Part shown: in pieces, positions 22,958-31,045 of the stretch
Layout of the letters: every line of letters begins with the position of its first letter
Position numbering within the stretch: the stretch's first letter is position 1
Assembly (NCBI RefSeq): GCF_020736365.1
Contig: NZ_CP085988.1
Span: forward strand, 348,501 to 412,500
Length of the DNA stretch: 64,000 nt
Origin: Clostridium sp. M62/1
GTDB taxonomy: Bacteria > Bacillota > Clostridia > Lachnospirales > Lachnospiraceae
Direction of reading: 5' to 3'
Notes under the pieces: model-generated
The model's input: only the letters and a program-made list of their open reading frames with translations
What the model was told of the DNA's origin: nothing
Database searches by the model: none
Program-made: the position numbers and the translations under genes

Positions 22958-24583
22958 TTAGGTGTCGGGCAGTTCTACCTTGCCGACAAAAGAATAATAG
23001 ATTTCGATTTCCTGTCTGCGTAACTTGCCCCGGCGTTTCCCGTCAAGGGCAACGCTTTCATGGACAACGATTTTCTCCACAAACTCCCGCAGCAGAGTAG
23101 GGGTAAGTTCTTCAATGGTAGTGTGCCTGCGTACCACATTCATAAACTTTTCAGCGTTTGCGGTGGCTTCCTGCGCTTTGGAAAGTTCTTCCCGCAGTCT
23201 GGCGGCACGTTCTTTCAGTTCTTTCTGCTCGGCTTCATAGTCTGCCGACAGCTCTGTGAAACGCTCGTCCGATATGCGCCCGGTTACGCTGTCCTCATAC
23301 AGCCGCTTGAAGATAGCAGATAACTCGGCTATGCGTTTCTCGGCGGCTTCCAGCTCCTTTTTCTTGGCGGCGTTCCTGCGTCTGTCCCCGTCCTCATTCT
23401 GCTCGATTAAAAGCTTCATAAACCGGGCTTCATGCTTTGCCGCATAGCTGGTAACTTTCCGCAGATTGGAGAGTACGCCAGCGGTCAAGAGGTCAGTGCG
23501 GATAAAGTGCGCTGTGCAGTCGGCGGTGCGTTTCTTGTAGCTTCCGCAGATATAACAGTCCTGCTTGCGCTTGTCCGTCTGGTATCGCTGCTGGTACATG
23601 ACGCTGCCGCAGTCGGCACAAAAGAGTATGCCGGAGAACAAGCCCACTTCGTCATAACGGTTGGGGCGTTTGCGCTGCTTGCGTAACTCCTGCACCCGTT
23701 CCCACGTTTCCCGGTCAATGATAGGCTCATGGTGGTTCTCAAAAACCGCCTGCTTTTCCGGGGGATTTTCTATGCTGTGTTTCAGCTTGTAGGACGGCTT
23801 CTCGGTCTTAAAGTTTACCAGACAGCCCGTATATTCCCGGTTTTCCAGCAGATGAACCACGGTATTGGTCGCCCACTTGCACTCATAGCCGGGGTGGTAG
23901 CGGCGGGTGCTGCCCGTCCTGCGGTATTCCAGCGTCCCCGGCGTGGGGATTTGCTGCTCGGTCAGCATACGGGCTATCTTGGTCGGACCGTTCCCGGCAA
24001 GGCAAAGGCTGTAAATCTGCCGTACCACCGGGGCGGCTTCCTCGTCAATGATAAAGTTTTCGTCCTCGTCCATGAGGTAGCCATAGACGGGCTTGCTTGT
24101 GATGGGCTTTCCGCTCATGCCCTTAGAGCGTTTTACTGCCTTGATTTTCTTGCTCGTATCTCTCACCAGCCATTCGTTAAAAATGTTCCGCAGCGGGGCA
24201 AAATCATTTTCCCCCTGTGCGCTGTCCACTCCGTCATTGATAGCGATGAAGCGGACACCTTTCTGTGGGAAAATCATTTCTGTGTACATTCCCACCTGTA
24301 AGTAGTTTCGCCCTAACCTCGACATATCCTTGACGATAACTGTCCCGACTTTCCCTGCTTCAATGTCTGCAAGCATGGCTTGAAATCCGGGTCTTTGAAA
24401 GTTCGCACCGGAATAACCGTCGTCGGTGTACCAGCGCAGATTAGAAAATCCATTCTGTTTGGCATAGGTTTCCAAAATCCTCTTTTGGTTGGAAATGGAA
24501 TTGCTCTCGCCTTGCAGCTCGTCCTCATGGGACAGTCTTGGGTAAAGGGCGGTAATGAGTTGCTGGGTGGTCTGTCTTAACAT
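22958..24583 (-). CDS. Large serine recombinase of element C
   Basis: Recombinase of 541 residues with the catalytic serine in YPRLSHEDELQ (Ser18) and VKDMSRLGRNY. A recombinase domain and a zinc ribbon (CADCGSVM, about residue 330) are followed by a long coiled coil (about 395-480) and the conserved end EIYYSFVGKVELP. It is encoded 128 nt after TnpW. It differs clearly from the recombinases of elements A and B and should act on element C's own ends. A CDS of this length is complete for the family. Confidence 0.94.
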   Translation of the reverse strand: MLRQTTQQLITALYPRLSHEDELQGESNSISNQKRILETYAKQNGFSNLRWYTDDGYSGANFQRPGFQAMLADIEAGKVGTVIVKDMSRLGRNYLQVGMYTEMIFPQKGVRFIAINDGVDSAQGENDFAPLRNIFNEWLVRDTSKKIKAVKRSKGMSGKPITSKPVYGYLMDEDENFIIDEEAAPVVRQIYSLCLAGNGPTKIARMLTEQQIPTPGTLEYRRTGSTRRYHPGYECKWATNTVVHLLENREYTGCLVNFKTEKPSYKLKHSIENPPEKQAVFENHHEPIIDRETWERVQELRKQRKRPNRYDEVGLFSGILFCADCGSVMYQQRYQTDKRKQDCYICGSYKKRTADCTAHFIRTDLLTAGVLSNLRKVTSYAAKHEARFMKLLIEQNEDGDRRRNAAKKKELEAAEKRIAELSAIFKRLYEDSVTGRISDERFTELSADYEAEQKELKERAARLREELSKAQEATANAEKFMNVVRRHTTIEELTPTLLREFVEKIVVHESVALDGKRRGKLRRQEIEIYYSFVGKVELPDT

Positions 24584-24710
24584 AAATTCCTCCGTTTCCG
24601 ACAGCCAGCCCCACTATTCCGTACCTTGATTGTACCACATGGGGCGGCTGTCTGTATAGCGGCAAAAGCGTCAAATCTGCTTCTTTACGGTCGGTAAAAA
24701 TGACGGTTTT

Positions 24711-24905
24711 TCAATCAGGCTTATCACAGGTCAAATATCCGGCGGCGGCTTCTGCTTCCAGCACTTTCATCATCTTGTCAGCGGCGGTGTCGGTCGCCCC
24801 CTCCTTGAAAAAGCCAGACACCACAAGGATTGTGTTGCCTATCCTCGTTTCGGTCACGCAGTCCGGGCGGCGGGCAGGGCGTTTGTTTCTCTGGGTGTCG
24901 GTCAT
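24711..24905 (-). CDS. tnpW: TnpW family transposon-encoded protein
   Basis: Protein of 64 residues: MTDTQRNKRPARRPDCVTET, then RIGNTILVVSGFFKEGATDT and AADKMMKVLEAE. This is the TnpW family known from Tn4451 and related elements; its function is unknown. The ATG at 24,905 overlaps the stop of the DnaC-like gene as ATGA, showing translational coupling. Upstream in-frame codons lie within the DnaC-like gene and are not used. Confidence 0.85.
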   Translation of the reverse strand: MTDTQRNKRPARRPDCVTETRIGNTILVVSGFFKEGATDTAADKMMKVLEAEAAAGYLTCDKPD

Positions 24906-25756
24906 AGGCAAATCTCCTTTCCGGCAAGCAGCCGTTTCAGCTGTTCCATTTTTCCCTGTGCGGCGGCTTTCCTCAAATTCTCCCCGGTAAAGCAGAGAGG
25001 GGAACACATTTCAAGCAGGCGGTCATAAATCCGGGCGTGGGCGGTGTCCTCCGGGTGCTGCAATTCCTCCAGCGTGAGGTTGGTCGTCACAATCAGCGGC
25101 TTCCTGCTCCGGTAGCGGCTGTCAATCACATTGTAGACCTGTTCCAGACCGTATTCTGTGCCACGCTCCATTCCAAAATCGTCAATGATGAGCAGGGGGA
25201 AGCTGCAAAGGCGGGAAATATATTCGTTCCTGCCCGCAAAGCTGGCGGCAAGGTCGTTTAATATTGCTGCAAAGTTTGTCATGCACACCGGGACTTCCTG
25301 CTCCATGAGGGCGTTTGCAATACACCCGGCAAAATAGCTTTTCCCAGTGCCTACCCTGCCCCACAAGAGCAGCCCGTAGTTCCCGTCCTTTATCTGTTCC
25401 CAGCGTGCCACATATCCGGCGGCGTTCTTCATCTGCGGGCAGCTGCCGTTATCGTTGGCAAATGTCCAGTCCTGCATGGTCTTGTCTGTAAAGCCCTGCC
25501 GTTTCAGCCGTTCCACCGTTTCAAGGTGGCTGCGCCGCTTCTCGGCGGCTTCCCGTTCCTTACGGGCTGCCCGCTGGCAGTCGCACTCTGACGGGTGGCG
25601 GTCACGCCCGAAAAAGGTCTTGCCCTCCGGGAAATAGGCTTCTTTGGGTTTCCGGCATTTGCCGCAGTATAAAAGCCCGTCCTCCCCGGTGTAATCCTCC
25701 GGCTCGGCTGTGGTGTCGGTCATAGGCAGTATGGTGTTGTGGATTGTATCGGTCAT
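24902..25756 (-). CDS. DnaC/IstB-like AAA+ ATPase
   Basis: Protein of 284 residues. An N-terminal zinc-binding part (YCGKCRKPKE ... ECDCQRAARKE) is followed by an AAA+ domain with Walker A WGRVGTGKSYFA (about residue 127) and Walker B LLIIDDFGMERG. Such proteins load the replicative helicase during element replication. The start at 25,756 overlaps the RepA stop (ATGA) and has a CAAGGAGGGAG site. The DnaC-like and RepA-like pair forms a replication module for element C. Confidence 0.9.
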   Translation of the reverse strand: MTDTIHNTILPMTDTTAEPEDYTGEDGLLYCGKCRKPKEAYFPEGKTFFGRDRHPSECDCQRAARKEREAAEKRRSHLETVERLKRQGFTDKTMQDWTFANDNGSCPQMKNAAGYVARWEQIKDGNYGLLLWGRVGTGKSYFAGCIANALMEQEVPVCMTNFAAILNDLAASFAGRNEYISRLCSFPLLIIDDFGMERGTEYGLEQVYNVIDSRYRSRKPLIVTTNLTLEELQHPEDTAHARIYDRLLEMCSPLCFTGENLRKAAAQGKMEQLKRLLAGKEICL

Positions 25757-26514
25757 AGGCTTTCTCCCTCCTTGAATGAATAGTCCGGTATGCCTTTCTT
25801 TGGCTTCTCTTTGGCAGCGTCCTCCTGCGCCCACTTGTAAATGGTGGCTGCATGGCTCTGGTACTGCTTCCCGGTGGAAGCGATGTGGCAGGAAAGGCGG
25901 TCAAGGTAATACTCCCACTTGCCGGGGAAGTCCTGTTCCAGCTCCAAAAGTTCTGTGTCAGAAAGAAATACATTTTTATATCTGCCATAAGCGGCGGGGG
26001 GCTGCCCCTCACTCGCTCCTTTTGTTTGGCTCTCTATTAGGTTGTTTATATTAGTTTGGTTAGGGGACGGTTTTCCGACCGTCATAAGGTCAGTTTTCCG
26101 GCTGTCAGTTGGTCGGTTTCCCGCCCTTATGAGGGGCGGTTTTCCGTCCGTCAGTTGGTCGGAAAACTGTACCACTGGGATAGGCGGCACTTTCACATAC
26201 AGACGGTTGGCGGCAGAAAAGCCCGTCCGTCTGCGTTCCAGCAGCCCGGCAGCGTCCAGTTCGTTCAGTGCGCCCTTTATGGTGGTGCAGCCTTTATCCA
26301 GCATTTCCGCTATCTCTGCTATGGGGTAGACAATGTATGTCCGTCCCTCGCTGTCCTGCCAGCCGTTCTTCTGCGAAAGGGTGGAACGGTCTAACAGCAG
26401 CGCATATAACTCTCTTGCGGTGTGGGATAGGTCTGTTTCCAGCAGGAAACGGGGGTAAGGCAGGTAAGCGGGCAGCTCCGTTCCTGCGGTCATATAATCA
26501 GCGATAGGGTTCAC
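25753..26514 (-). CDS. Replication initiator protein A (RepA N-terminal type)
   Basis: Protein of 253 residues. The N-terminal winged helix reads PAYLPYPRFLLETDLSHTAR then EIAEMLDKGCTTIKGALNEL, typical of RepA_N/replication initiator A proteins. A variable, charged linker (about 120-170) and a C-terminal domain with LSDTELLELEQDFPGKWEYY and ATIYKWAQEDAAKEK follow, the latter seen in DnaD-like/DUF6017-type tails. It is coupled to the DnaC-like gene. It probably opens the element C origin. Confidence 0.85.
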   Translation of the reverse strand: MNPIADYMTAGTELPAYLPYPRFLLETDLSHTARELYALLLDRSTLSQKNGWQDSEGRTYIVYPIAEIAEMLDKGCTTIKGALNELDAAGLLERRRTGFSAANRLYVKVPPIPVVQFSDQLTDGKPPLIRAGNRPTDSRKTDLMTVGKPSPNQTNINNLIESQTKGASEGQPPAAYGRYKNVFLSDTELLELEQDFPGKWEYYLDRLSCHIASTGKQYQSHAATIYKWAQEDAAKEKPKKGIPDYSFKEGESL

Positions 26515-26623
26515 CTCCTTGTGGTGTCTGTCTGTGGGTTCTGTTACGCTTTTAGGGGGCGTTTTTAAGGGAAAAGGATAAATGTATCACGCACCCTTTG
26601 ACACCCTCCAAAAAAGCCTTGAT

Positions 26624-27010
26624 TTATGCGGGTTTGAAATGCCCTAAAGCGTGACATTTCTCCCTTTGTTTCCGCTTCCGTTTGGCGGCGTTTATCCGCT
26701 TCATGCGTCCGGCGCAGTCCGGGCAGTATTTCCCCCGGTTGGATTTTGGGAAGAAGAACGCCCCGCAGACAGCGCAGCGTTTCCGGCTTCCCCGGCGCAA
26801 GAGGGCGGCTTCCAGTGCTTCATCAAGGGGCAGGACAGCGGCGGTAAACCAGCGGCAGAGCAGCGAATAGCTGATACTCTGTACACACACGCAAGGCTCG
26901 CCGTCCTCCAACAGCAGGCAGTTCCCGCTGTCATAGTTGCAGCACTCATGCACAAGGCGGCGGGCTGCCCGGTACTGGCGGTAGTCCATGCGGGGGATAT
27001 TACCGTTCAT
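26624..27010 (-). CDS. Cysteine-rich VLP domain protein
   Basis: Protein of 128 residues starting MNGNIPRMDYRQYRAARRLV. It has cysteines in HECCNYDSGNCLLLEDGEPC and a C-terminal zinc finger CAVCGAFFFPKSNRGKYCPD. The family name derives from a conserved VLP motif (AAVLPLDEALE here). It is found next to relaxase genes in clostridial mobile elements. The role is unknown; nucleic-acid binding is likely from the zinc finger and basic tail. The start overlaps the end of the relaxase gene by 11 bases. Confidence 0.82.
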   Translation of the reverse strand: MNGNIPRMDYRQYRAARRLVHECCNYDSGNCLLLEDGEPCVCVQSISYSLLCRWFTAAVLPLDEALEAALLRRGSRKRCAVCGAFFFPKSNRGKYCPDCAGRMKRINAAKRKRKQREKCHALGHFKPA

Positions 27011-28634
27011 GGCTCTGCTCCTTTCTGCGCTGCGGCTCGCTCCGGCGTAAAATCTGGTCGATATTGCCCTTGACAGTCTGCAAGCGGCGGTACTCCTCCC
27101 GTTTTGCCCGGTAATCGTTGTAGCCGCTGTTTTTCTCTTTGATAAGGCTTTCAATCTCTGCTTGCAGGGATTTATAGCTCGGCAGCTTGGAAATGCCGTT
27201 CTCCCTGAAATAGCGGGCGGCTGCGTCTGCTATGATAAAGTCACTTTCATGCTTCTGACGGTAGGCTGCTTTTGCTTTGGCGTTTTTCTGCTGTTTCAGC
27301 CCGTCCCGGACAGGGCGGGTCTTGGAATAGGCAAGCACCTGCCGTTGCAGCTCCTTTTTCCCGTTCAGCGTCTTTTCCACCTGCTTCAACCACGCAAGGC
27401 TTTCCTGCATGGCGGCATAGGCGGCAGAACAGGCTTCGTCCAGTTCCTCCGGGGAGGAAAAGCCGTACTGCTGATAGGCGGTAACGGTAGCTGCCATTTG
27501 CTTTAGGTTGTGCTTTGCCGCCCAGCGGTCATAGCCCACGCCCTTGCCCTCGGCTCGCTTGGCTTCCCGGTCAACCATGCGCTGCAAGGTGTTGTCTGCC
27601 GGGGTGGTTTTTGCAGCTTTTTCCCCTTGTAACGGCTTTTTAACTGCGGCAGGGTATTCGGGTATGGCTTTGGTCTGTTCGGCAGCTCTGTGGGCGTTCT
27701 GCGTGAGCAGGGCAAGGACAGCAGCCTTGTCAAAATCGTCCCCCAGCTTTCGGGCTGTGATAGGCTTTGTCCTGTCCGGCGTGAGGTAGGAAAGCCGCCC
27801 CCGGCTCTCCTTGACGGTCACACCCTCCCGCAGCAAAAGGGAAGAAAACTCGTCAAAGCTGCCAGCTTGGGAAAGTGCCTGCCGTATCGTCCGGCGCAGC
27901 TTCGCCTTGTCCGTTTCAAACTTGGTGGGCTTGGTCGGCTGTCCGGCGGCTTCTCTGGCGGCGTTCTCTTTGTCAAGGGCAAGCTGCCCTTTCTTTGCCG
28001 CCCAGTATTCCCGTTCGGTTATCCGTTCCTTGCTGCCGTTCAAGAGGTCGATTTGGTAAAGCCCCTCCCGGTGGCACATTTCCATGACTTCGCTCTTGAA
28101 ATATTCCATAGCGGCGTTGGTGCAGCGGTGCTTGCAGCCCTCCAGCGTGTCGGCTGGTCTGTCCATGTAGGGCAGAAGCGGGACTTCGTAAATCCGCAGG
28201 GAGTTGATGACGATATGCACATGGATATTCCCGCTGTGGTTATGCCCGTCCGGGTGGGTGCAGATTAGGGCTTGGTGTCCGGGGAAATGCTCCTTGCAGA
28301 ACTGCTCGCCCAGCTCCTGCGCCCGGTCTACGGTCAAGCCGTTGTCTGTCCCGTCCCGTGGGTCAAAGCTGATGATATAGTGGTGGCTTTTCACATCTTC
28401 CCGTTTTTGGTTTTTCTCATAGCGGAGATTGGCTCGCATACAGGCAACAGCGAAATCCTCGCCCCCGCAGTTGAGGGAAGAAATGCGGTAATCCTCCCTC
28501 GGTATCAGCCGCCCGTTTTCATCAAGGGTGGCTTTCATGGTAAACTCGTCATGCTCAAATGTGAGATAGGCTTCCGCTGCGCCATAGTCGGCGTTTTTAG
28601 AGCTGATATGTTTGAATGTTGCAAACAGCGTCAC
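27000..28634 (-). CDS. Relaxase/mobilization nuclease (PF03432, MobP-like) of element C
   Basis: Relaxase of about 545 residues. The conserved opening ATFKHISSKNADYGAAEAYL is followed by the histidine motif HPDGHNHSGNIHVHIVINS (about residues 140-158), which binds the catalytic metal. The C-terminal half is a coiled coil (about 330-540). The start is uncertain: I chose GTG 28,634, which gives the conserved N-terminus; a TTG at 28,655 is also in frame. Its 5' end overlaps mobC by about 38 bases, so the two are coupled. It differs from the MobQ and MobT relaxases nearby. Confidence 0.88.
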   Translation of the reverse strand: MTLFATFKHISSKNADYGAAEAYLTFEHDEFTMKATLDENGRLIPREDYRISSLNCGGEDFAVACMRANLRYEKNQKREDVKSHHYIISFDPRDGTDNGLTVDRAQELGEQFCKEHFPGHQALICTHPDGHNHSGNIHVHIVINSLRIYEVPLLPYMDRPADTLEGCKHRCTNAAMEYFKSEVMEMCHREGLYQIDLLNGSKERITEREYWAAKKGQLALDKENAAREAAGQPTKPTKFETDKAKLRRTIRQALSQAGSFDEFSSLLLREGVTVKESRGRLSYLTPDRTKPITARKLGDDFDKAAVLALLTQNAHRAAEQTKAIPEYPAAVKKPLQGEKAAKTTPADNTLQRMVDREAKRAEGKGVGYDRWAAKHNLKQMAATVTAYQQYGFSSPEELDEACSAAYAAMQESLAWLKQVEKTLNGKKELQRQVLAYSKTRPVRDGLKQQKNAKAKAAYRQKHESDFIIADAAARYFRENGISKLPSYKSLQAEIESLIKEKNSGYNDYRAKREEYRRLQTVKGNIDQILRRSEPQRRKEQSHER

Positions 28635-28992
28635 CCACTTTCTGCAAGACTTCAAACTTTAGGGCAGCAAGGTCGGAAACCGCCGCCCGTACCTCCCCGG
28701 CAAGCTGCGGATAGGGACTGTGCCACTCGTTCAGCGTCCGGGCTATCTGGTTTAAGTTGCCGCCGATCCTCCCGTATTCGGCGGTCAGCTTCCCGACAGC
28801 GGCAAGCAGCTCGTCATTGATGGGGGAAACGGTTATGATGGGGCGTATGGCTGCCCCGGTTATGGCTTGCCGGATAAACTCGGCTTGGCTCATGTGGTAA
28901 GCAGAAAGCCGCTGGGCAAACTCGGCGTATTCTTCCTCGGTCATGCGTGTTTTGACTACCCGGCTGCGGTGCGGCGTGTTGTATCGTTTCAT
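28597..28992 (-). CDS. mobC: Mobilization accessory protein MobC
   Basis: Protein of 131 residues. It begins MKRYNTPHRSRVVKTRMTEE, with a ribbon-helix-helix-like N-terminal part (EEYAEFAQRLSAYHMSQAEF) and the MobC signature YGRIGGNLNQIARTLN (about residues 72-87). MobC helps the relaxase open oriT. The ATG at 28,992 has an AAAGGAGGTC site; upstream in-frame sequence lies in the oriT region and is not coding. Confidence 0.9.
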   Translation of the reverse strand: MKRYNTPHRSRVVKTRMTEEEYAEFAQRLSAYHMSQAEFIRQAITGAAIRPIITVSPINDELLAAVGKLTAEYGRIGGNLNQIARTLNEWHSPYPQLAGEVRAAVSDLAALKFEVLQKVGDAVCNIQTYQL

Positions 28993-29039
28993 AGGTGGTT
29001 GACCTCCTTTCTGTGCGTGGTGTCCTCTCACTAATAGGA

Positions 29040-29260
29040 GAAAAACAGGGTGTGAAGCGGAACTGTTTTTGAAAAATCCGAAAAATATTTTGAGGGGTTT
29101 TTCAGCGGCGCAAGCCGCATAAGCAGGGTTTGGGGAAGGCACTCCCCAACAAGATTCCCGCAGGGGCAAAATGAGCGATAAGCGAATTTTGGCACCTCGG
29201 TAGAATCTTGCTCTAAGAAACTGCCGGCCTGCCGTTCACTTGCTACTGCCACTTTTTCAG
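29040..29260. other. oriT: oriT candidate region of element C
   Basis: Noncoding DNA directly upstream of mobC. It contains hairpins gcggc-gcaa-gccgc (29,105-29,118) and ttgggga-aggcac-tccccaa (29,130-29,149). This is the usual place of oriT for MobC/relaxase pairs. I do not recognise a consensus nick site, so the nick position is open. Confidence 0.5.
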
Positions 29261-29508
29261 AAAATCTATAACCAGCTTTTTTTATAAAAGGCTGCGGGCT
29301 GGCGTTTTTCCCTTACTCCCTACAAACCACAAAAGAGCAGAATGGACGGACTTTCCGGCAAGAACTTTTCCGGCGGCTCGGTCTTTCCCGACAATAAGGC
29401 GTTTCGGAAGCTGCGTTTTGCCCGCTGTCTGAAAAAAATGGCAGCCTTTTTTGGTTTCACTGTCTAATACGGAACTTTTGGAAATTTGCCAAAAATGGAC
29501 GCAAAAAA

Positions 29509-29537
29509 AGCAGCAAATCTTTTTCGGATTTACTGCT
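29509..29537 (-). terminator. Rho-independent terminator near the right end of element C
   Basis: Stem agcagcaaatc / gatttactgct (10 of 11), followed on the minus strand by TTTTTTT (complement of 29,503-29,509). It would stop transcripts coming from the lipoprotein side. It resembles the terminator before mobA of element A. Confidence 0.7.
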
Positions 29538-29619
29538 TCATGTGCCGCTGCGGTGCGGCGGGATGGATATTCAGTTGAAATAAAAGAGGATGGTGGTACT
29601 TTAGTCTATCGACTCTTTA

Positions 29620-30108
29620 CTAACTATTAGGTAATCTTGAAAGATTTTCCTTGAATTTATCTAAAGAATGTTCATTGTTTCCCGCAAAAATAAGTGGAAT
29701 TGTATATTCATATGATATGCCATTTTCATAGTCCGATAATTGTATTTTTATAGTATCATCCCTCTCATCTTTAGGTGCTATATATATGAATGAATTTTTA
29801 TTTATATCAGATATTTTCCCTTTTTCAGAAGAAACAGTATAACCCCAGTCTGTTAAATTTGTCTTTATTGTAACTTCTGTTTCTGTTTCTTTTCTAGTCT
29901 GCAATGCTGTTTTATCGATTTGGATATCAAAAGGAGTCGAACCTAACAATTCACTGTTTATATTTACAAGTTCTTCTCCATTTGTTTTAGAAATATTAGA
30001 TTCATCTTCATAATTTTGTTGAGATTCATCTTTTGGTGTTTCTCTGTTACATCCTAATAAAAAGCATAAAATAATTAGTACTAATACAGAAAGTTGTTTT
30101 TTTTGCAT
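29620..30108 (-). CDS. Lipoprotein of unknown function
   Basis: Protein of 162 residues with a type II signal peptide: MQKKQLSVLVLIILCFLLGC with the lipobox LLGC and Cys20 for lipid attachment. An acidic linker follows, then a beta-rich domain (FDIQIDKTALQTRKETETEV then TIKTNLTDWGYTVSSEKG). This suggests an Ig-like surface domain; I do not recognise a named family. It is AT-rich compared with the ICE and with element C, and lies between element C and the end of element A, so it is probably cargo of A. Confidence 0.75.
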   Translation of the reverse strand: MQKKQLSVLVLIILCFLLGCNRETPKDESQQNYEDESNISKTNGEELVNINSELLGSTPFDIQIDKTALQTRKETETEVTIKTNLTDWGYTVSSEKGKISDINKNSFIYIAPKDERDDTIKIQLSDYENGISYEYTIPLIFAGNNEHSLDKFKENLSRLPNS

Positions 30109-30222
30109 TTATTTCTCCTTTCATATTATCAAAGAAAGCACTGAGAGTACTTTCAAGAAATTTTGAAATATTCTCAATGCTTTCTATTTTTTGATTATAA
30201 ACTTGCCGGTAATGATACTATG

Positions 30223-30529
30223 TTAATTTATCTCTTTCGCGTAACCTTTGTTGCAATATACACATGCACCATTCACCCATTTGTGAGACATTTCAATCGT
30301 CTCAACTTCATAAATGCTTACTTCTCCACAAATTAAACATTGTTTGTAATTATATACATGACGTGTCGCACATTTATCCCAGTCATCATAATATACCAGG
30401 CATTTCATCTTCATATCCATAGTACTGGGGAGAACCCCAACTATGAGTATGAGCGGCAAATACAGTCATTGGAGCAGCTACAATTCCAGCTACTACTGAA
30501 AGTGCTAAAATAGATTTTCTTAAATTCAT
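30223..30529 (-). pseudogene. Secreted cysteine-rich small protein, frameshifted
   Basis: From ATG 30,529 (GGGAGGAACTT ribosome site) the frame encodes a signal peptide, MNLRKSILALSVVAGIVAAP then MTVFAAHTHSWGSPQYYGYEDE, and then stops at TGA. The rest of the protein continues in another frame from about 30,415: CLVYYDDWDKCATRHVYNYK then QCLICGEVSIYEVET and GACVYCNKGY. A one-base shift near 30,405-30,425 would join them. Four conserved C-x2-C type cysteines suggest a metal-binding exported protein. It is either a real pseudogene or a sequencing error. Confidence 0.65.
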
Positions 30530-30692
30530 AAGTTCCTCCCTTTCCTTAAAAATACATAGCTCTTTGTTACATTGTCATTTTAACATAATAATTGGTAAAA
30601 TGCAATAATTTATTTTCTATTTACGAGAAAATACTGTGCATATTATCTTATTTAGGAATAGTTAAGGCGGCTACCTAAATCTTTTTATTACT

Positions 30693-30833
30693 TTACCGCA
30701 CATGAGCATTTGCACCAGGGTTATCATTTCCGTAACCTTCCAGCAGGTTAATAACTCCCCACACGCCGAGACCGGCACCCAGGGCAATAACGAGGGTCTG
30801 CAAAACGGTGATTGCCTGATTGAAAAATTCCAT
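30693..30833 (-). pseudogene. Maff2 family protein, N-terminal fragment (split by element A)
   Basis: Starts MEFFNQAITVLQTLVIALGA then GLGVWGVINLLEGYGNDNPG and ANA, the conserved first two thirds of Maff2. After NA the sequence leaves the family and stops (HVR-TAA at 30,693). The missing part (QGIKQLMAG...) lies at 3800-3887. The protein is a small ICE membrane protein placed between VirD4 and TrbL; its loss might reduce transfer of this ICE. Confidence 0.88.
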
Positions 30834-30892
30834 AAATAATTGTTAGCCGGAATCGTTTTGATAAAGTTTCAGTCATTCATAGGCATACAAAA

Positions 30893-30936
30893 GCCGGACA
30901 ATCCGCCGCCCGGTTTCCGGGGGCTGATTCCGGCTG
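30893..30936 (-). terminator. Terminator between VirD4 and Maff2
   Basis: Outer stem agccgga / tccggct with an inner cccgg / ccggg hairpin, then TTTTGT on the minus strand. It lies downstream of VirD4 and upstream of Maff2, splitting the transfer genes into two transcription units or acting as a partial terminator. Confidence 0.55.
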
Positions 30937-31045
30937 TCCTCCTTTTTTCATTATTTTTTGGTGACTGTCCGCCTTGTACGCCAATGGCCCCAAAAGGGCA
31001 GTTGCGGCGAATAGATAAAATCACTCCCTTCTCAGCGGAACAGAT

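Larger units (their letters stand above)
22870..29560. mobile_element. Element C: mobilizable element with TnpW and a MobP-like relaxase (ends approximate)
   Basis: A self-contained minus-strand set: MobC, relaxase, cysteine-rich protein, RepA-like, DnaC-like, TnpW and a large serine recombinase. The recombinase ends at 22,958 and the oriT-like region lies at the other end, matching the layout of elements A and B. No split gene or clear direct repeat marks the ends, so insertion was probably intergenic; both coordinates are estimates. It is GC-rich, unlike the genes at 29.6-30.5 kb. Confidence 0.55.
3888..30702. mobile_element. Element A: integrative mobilizable element inserted in Maff2 (contains elements B and C)
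   Basis: Boundaries are set by where the two Maff2 halves stop matching the family, about 3887/3888 and 30,702/30,703; the exact crossover bases are not resolvable here. The recombinase gene ends 90 bp from the left boundary, the usual layout of TnpX-type elements. A's own genes appear to be the recombinase, a 65-residue protein, VapE, CHC2 primase, MobA/MobL, the split XRE regulator, a 37-residue membrane protein, DUF3847, a RepA-like protein, an XRE regulator, DUF1835/DUF3658, TnpV, a Cro-like regulator and two exported proteins. Without elements B and C it would be about 12 kb. Confidence 0.75.

Noticed and set aside
29560..29628. Plus-strand stretch ending GYSVEIKEDGGTLVYRLF
   Set aside because: It reads like a real protein end, but no start or upstream coding sequence exists and the minus-strand terminator lies inside it; I could not assign it to a gene split by element C.
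3888..30702. Antibiotic resistance cargo
   Set aside because: Elements of this kind often carry resistance genes, but none of the reading frames here resembles a known resistance protein.
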